Below are positions 62,754-64,000 of a stretch of 64,000 nucleotides of DNA, piece after piece. A model generated the notes under the pieces. It worked only from the letters and a program-made list of their open reading frames with translations. It ran no database searches and was not told the origin of the DNA. Made by a program: the position numbers and the translations under genes. This DNA is from Mesorhizobium sp. (GTDB lineage Bacteria > Pseudomonadota > Alphaproteobacteria > Rhizobiales > Rhizobiaceae): contig SAQG01000004.1 of assembly GCA_004020315.1 (NCBI GenBank), positions 62,001 to 126,000 on the forward strand, in the 5' to 3' direction. The first letter of the stretch is position 1. Every line of letters starts with the position of its first letter.

Positions 62754-64000
62754 ATGCCGTCCAATCCGTTCAAGCCAACAAGAAGGCAAGTTCTTGCAGG
62801 AACCACAGCGCTCGCCGCCGCGGGCCTGGCGGGCCTTCGCCCGAGCTTTTCCGCCAGCGTCGACTGGAAGCGCTTTGCCGGCACGACGCTCGACGTCAAT
62901 CTGGTGAAAAGCCCGCGCAGCGACACCATCCTGAAATACATCGCCGAATTCGAGGAGCTGACCGGCATCAAGGTCAATGCCGAGGCGACGCCGGAACAGC
63001 AGCAGCGGCAGAAGACGGTGATCGAGCTCAGCTCCGGCAAGCCGAGTTTCGATGTCGTGCATCTGAGCTATCACGTGCAGAAGCGCCAGTTCGAAAAGGG
63101 TGGCTGGCTGGCCGATATCGCCGGCTATCTCGCCGACCCGACGCTCACCGATCCCGGGCTGGTCGAAGGCGATTTCGCCGAGGCCGGCATGCTTTTCGCC
63201 AAGGACAGCCAGGGCGTGCTGCGTTCGCTGCCCTTCTCGGTGGACTACTGGATCGTCTACTGGAACAAGGAGCTGTTCGAGGCCAAGGGCCTCAAATACC
63301 CTGAAACGTTCGACCAGCTGGTGACCGCCGCCGAAGCGCTGACCGACCCATCGGCCGGCACGTTCGGTTTCGTTGCCCGCGGCCTCAAGAATGCCAACAC
63401 GCCGGTGTGGACGTCGCTGATGCTCGGCTACGACATGACGCCGCTCGACGACAAGGGAAAGCTGCGCACCGAAACGCCCGAGGCGATCGAGGCCGCCGCC
63501 CTTTACCAGAGGCTGATGACCAAGTCCGCCCCTCCGGGCGTCACCGGCTTCAATTGGGCTGAAGCGCAGTCCGCTTTCCTGCAAGGCAAGATCGGCATGT
63601 GGTTCGATGGCGTGGGTTTTGCCCCGCCGATGGAAAATCCCGAAAAGTCCCGCGTGGTCGGCAAGGTCGGCTATGGCGTCATGCCCAAGGGGCCCAAGGC
63701 GCATGCCTCCGGGACGTTTGGCGACGGTCTCGGCGTGACGGCCTCCAGCGAAAAGAAGGAAGCTGCCTATCTGTTCTGTCAGTGGGCGGTATCCCCGGCG
63801 ATGGGCGCACGCCTGCTCCAGGCGGGCGCCGGGGTGCCGTTCCGCAAGTCGGTGCTGGAAGATCCCAAGGTGCGCGAAGGCGTCACCATGCCGGCAAGCT
63901 GGCTCGATGCCGTGGTTCAGTCCGGCAACATCAGCAGGCTGGCGTTGCCGGTGATCATCCCGGTCACCGAGTTCCGTGACATTTATGGTGTGGCGTTGAC
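62754..64000 (+). CDS. Extracellular solute-binding protein (3' end outside window)
   Basis: Open frame of at least 415 codons running off the window end. The N-terminus has TRRQVLAGTTALAAAGLAGL, a twin-arginine (Tat) export signal. Carbohydrate-binding-protein features follow: VVHLSYHVQKRQFEKGGWLA, FSVDYWIVYWNKELFEAKGL and MWFDGVGFAPPM. It starts after AAGGGAGGAAG, 63 bp behind the GntR gene. Permease genes are expected downstream. It is the third binding protein in this island and the second with a Tat-type signal. Confidence 0.9.
   Translation, partial: MPSNPFKPTRRQVLAGTTALAAAGLAGLRPSFSASVDWKRFAGTTLDVNLVKSPRSDTILKYIAEFEELTGIKVNAEATPEQQQRQKTVIELSSGKPSFDVVHLSYHVQKRQFEKGGWLADIAGYLADPTLTDPGLVEGDFAEAGMLFAKDSQGVLRSLPFSVDYWIVYWNKELFEAKGLKYPETFDQLVTAAEALTDPSAGTFGFVARGLKNANTPVWTSLMLGYDMTPLDDKGKLRTETPEAIEAAALYQRLMTKSAPPGVTGFNWAEAQSAFLQGKIGMWFDGVGFAPPMENPEKSRVVGKVGYGVMPKGPKAHASGTFGDGLGVTASSEKKEAAYLFCQWAVSPAMGARLLQAGAGVPFRKSVLEDPKVREGVTMPASWLDAVVQSGNISRLALPVIIPVTEFRDIYGVAL

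Overview
The window looks like a chromosomal segment of an alphaproteobacterium of the Rhizobiales, most likely Mesorhizobium or a close relative. The GC content is high. It carries the alphaproteobacterial general stress response (GSR) core phyR / nepR-ecfG, a pst-phoU-phoB operon with a long PstA, a rhizobial-type xylFHG system and many ABC sugar importers. No tRNA, rRNA, transposase, phage or CRISPR locus was seen. Species assignment is inference.

Layout: (1) 1-4973, 3' part of a phosphate operon (pstC, cut by the window edge, then pstA, pstB, phoU, phoB). (2) 5182-10099, a ROK repressor divergent from a xylose ABC importer, with palindromic operators between them. (3) 10230-23540, a general stress response island: phyR, nepR and ecfG, three HWE-family sensor kinases, a single-domain response regulator, a Crp/Fnr regulator and a set of envelope genes. 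I find nine exact GGAAC-N16-CGTT promoters here, each placed upstream of a gene, so sigma EcfG probably controls much of its own neighbourhood. (4) 23538-30556, metabolic and detoxification genes: an alkaline-phosphatase-superfamily hydrolase, a ring-cleavage dioxygenase/esterase/GNAT operon, an M19 dipeptidase behind a repeated operator-like motif, and an amine oxidase. (5) 30639-34490, an OmpR-type regulator and hybrid kinase, divergent from an OmpR-like protein whose receiver domain has lost its phosphorylation pocket. (6) 34597-41363, an L,D-transpeptidase, an RND efflux pump with a divergent TetR repressor, and small envelope proteins.

(7) 41374-64000, a large sugar or glycoside catabolic island. 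A ten-gene minus-strand operon (55180 down to 45646) encodes a complete MalFGK-type importer interleaved with two TIM-barrel isomerases, a Gfo/Idh/MocA dehydrogenase, an alpha/beta hydrolase, a pentulose-phosphate epimerase homologue and a ROK kinase. A second minus-strand operon (45273 down to 41374) encodes an RbsBCA-type importer plus another MocA dehydrogenase. Their promoter regions share a 63-bp block (about 50 of 63 bases identical), which suggests common control. Plus-strand genes add a third MocA dehydrogenase, an HSL-type esterase, a PfkB kinase, a GatZ-like protein, a DapA-like lyase, a GntR regulator and the start of a further importer. A LacI repressor lies among them. The dehydrogenase plus TIM-barrel content fits an oxidation/elimination route for unusual glycosides, but the substrate cannot be read from the sequence.

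Several start codons were moved inward from the longest reading frame using Shine-Dalgarno sites, operon overlaps or promoter positions; the reasons are in each entry. All family assignments were made by eye, without database searches.
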